NCBI GenBank assembly: GCA_950097015.1
Contig: CATNEN010000032.1
Coordinates: forward strand, 2,642,501-2,706,500
Source: Macrostomum hystrix
Lineage: Eukaryota; Platyhelminthes; Macrostomidae
Direction: 5' to 3'
DNA: 64,000 nt
Shown here: positions 62,020 through 64,000 of the stretch, in pieces
Layout of the letters: every line of letters begins with the position of its first letter
Position numbering within the stretch: the first letter of the stretch is position 1
Notes under the pieces: generated by a model
Told to the model about the DNA's origin: nothing
What the model saw: the letters and a program-made list of their open reading frames with translations, nothing else
The model's database searches: none
Made by a program: the position numbers and the translations under genes

Positions 62020-64000
62020 TGTTATTCAGTCTTAATTTGACCATATTTGCAGGCCAAGCTGCGAGTTGAAATTAGCAAACAATAGCTTGATGCACCAAAA
62101 AGACCTCACAGTACTAATTTCTGCCGGATAATTAAGCAGGACAGGTGGTCATTGCGCATGCACAATGCGGCAGGGCTTAATAGACCTAAAATTATTATTT
62201 TGAAGACAAAGAACCTTGTTTCTCTTAAGAGTTATGATATGTGGCGCTAAAGTGCCACAAAAGCGATAGATCACAGTTTAGTTTTTCTGCGAAACGTTTT
62301 CCTGAGAATTGAAAATACACGCTTCTCGCATACATGAACATGAGACGGGGCCTTTTTATATTTTCTCGGTATAAAGTTGGATGCACTCGTTATAAAACTT
62401 ATATCGTCAATCGAGAACATCTACATTTTTCGCGAGATAATCGAGAGAGGACTAAACTAATTAAATCCATACATCATATAACTTATAAATTTATCTGCAG
62501 TAGACCACACCCCCTGTAATGAATTTGGAAAGACCGTTTTTGAACAGTCAGGAAAGCTAAAAATGCAATACATAAAAACATTTAAATGTAGACGAGAAAC
62601 GAGAAAAAATGTACCATTGTGCTACAATCCAGACACAACCTTATTATGAAACCGTACCTCATTATGTCTTTCTATTCATCCAAGCTCTCAAATTTCCCTG
62701 AAACATTAACTCAAAGTTAACCTTTTTGTCCAAACAGATTTCGTTAATTAATAATAGTCATTTGACACATTTCAAGTATTGGTAAAATAGAATATTGACA
62801 AGAATTTTACAAAAAACGTTTAACTCCTCGCTTATGGTTTGTCTCTTTAGATGCCATGAAACATTTTAAATGCATTTTGTGTTCCCGTAAAAGAATAGAG
62901 CCAAAGCGTTAACGTTTCGTAAGTAACGATCTTTTTCGAATTTAAAGTCAGCTTTGTGAAACTATTTTTATATATTTATTCTTACGCCAACTTTGTCAAG
63001 AATGCAATCTGTGTATTGAGTATTGAATCATTTTATGTCTCGCTATCTGTTCAACGAGTCTAGCTTGAACTCAAATGATACGTCTTGTTCTTCAATATGC
63101 AAATATTAAAATTACAAAAATGTGCAGTTAAACACGATGACTTCCCTACTTTTCTTTAGCTAACACTCTCGAATCTATAAGTATGACATTAGTTTGTGAC
63201 TAATATTTAGATTCTTTTAATTTGTAGCACTCATTTATAATCTTAGGAAGAGTATAATCTTTACTTATATGCAACAGTTTTACTATTACATATTATTGTA
63301 TTGGCTGTCTATCTTTATGTTCTTCATCTTCAATTTTAATTATTAGGCCTATTAAAGGCAGGCACTGTGCCAGGCAATTTACTTTTTGTCAATAATATCA
63401 TAGTTTATTGCATTTTTATATTGTGTCAGACTCCTCATACCAATGACCTTAAACTGAATGGTTTGAAGTTGGTATAACTTTATAAGGTTCAAATATAAGG
63501 TTGCAGAACCCTAATATTTGAATTCAATTGTGTGACAATGAAATTGCTGCAGAAATAGAGAAAGCACACTTTAAATAAGAATATCTCAAAAAGGCATTGA
63601 CTAATTTATGTGTCTGAGGTGTCCAAACAGGGACCTATGTCAAGCATTTGTAGCAGAGCAGCATCTGGTGAAATACTTGAGCCTTGCCATTAGTTGAGGC
63701 TGAATATTATTGTAGAGGCATCCACAAACCTATTGGGGCACACTTAAAATTTTTACAGCAAATCATTAGAGAAAGTTATCCCAAATTCTAAAAAACAGAC
63801 TCAAAGTGACATAAAATCTTGGCTCAATGTTTGTGTTTAAGTGTCAATTATTTAAATGACAGCTACTTAAATAAGATTGTGAATTTTTAACCTAGCTTCA
63901 AATTTTGGCAAGTAGCAAATATATACAGAGCTTATAGGCCTAGTCTACTTTATCGTTTTTTGGATTTTTTACCAATAGGTTATAAGCTTATTGTTTAGTC
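62020..64000. other. mannosidase 3' flank, AT-rich
   Basis: No gene, array or element recognised in the last 2 kb. The mannosidase 3' UTR is presumably at its left end, but no strong poly(A) signal stands out. Confidence 0.4.

Overview
The window is nuclear DNA of an invertebrate animal. Six genes can be read as spliced or single-exon eukaryotic models: a four-KH-domain FUBP/KHSRP-type nucleic-acid-binding protein (+, about 2.6-5.6 kb), an ERK-type MAP kinase (-, 12.4-17.5 kb), an innexin gap-junction protein (+, 21.2-24.6 kb), a small rhodanese (+, 29.3-29.8 kb), a peptide-receptor-like class A GPCR (-, 31.0-42.2 kb), a divergent intron-containing histone H2A (+, 53.1-53.8 kb) and a lysosomal-type GH38 alpha-mannosidase (+, 57.4-62.0 kb); that is seven genes in all. 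Innexin, tRNA-derived SINEs and hAT-type MITEs point to a protostome-like invertebrate. The fast-evolving proteins and extreme repeat content would suit a flatworm or other spiralian, but the species cannot be fixed from the sequence. Coding exons are GC-rich, while introns and intergenic DNA are AT-rich.

The dominant feature is tandem repetition. At least 25 minisatellite arrays, each with its own unit of about 14-66 bp, fill roughly 19 kb (about 30 percent) of the window. They sit in introns or just beside genes. Several introns consist of almost nothing but one array (FUBP intron 4; mannosidase introns 2, 3 and 4). The 9.8 kb GPCR intron is a chain of different arrays with one MITE and a SINE fragment. 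Because many units are multiples of 3 or lack stops, they create long spurious open frames, which I have not annotated as genes.

Three copies of one hAT-like MITE (CAGGGGT..GGCAAACT termini, one with a perfect 8-bp target duplication) each carry an internal 18-bp minisatellite of different length, giving a direct route by which arrays could be seeded into introns. Two tRNA-derived SINE families are present: one with perfect A and B boxes (14.1 kb and three partial copies), and one found twice in the innexin introns.

Layout: 0-2.6 kb nothing recognised; FUBP gene with two arrays; a 236-bp direct duplication bracketing a 34-bp array; a 36-bp array ending in a signal-peptide-like reading frame; ERK (minus) and innexin (plus) diverging around a 2-kb 30-bp array; a 34-bp array 3' of innexin; MITE 1; rhodanese; GPCR with its giant intron; a 5-kb stretch of arrays upstream of the GPCR; AT-rich DNA with an inverted repeat and a second MITE type; histone; AT-rich spacer; mannosidase; AT-rich end. 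There is no operon-like functional linkage: the genes are unrelated housekeeping and signalling genes, and no clear previously undescribed protein system was found. The novelty lies in how the introns and repeats are built.
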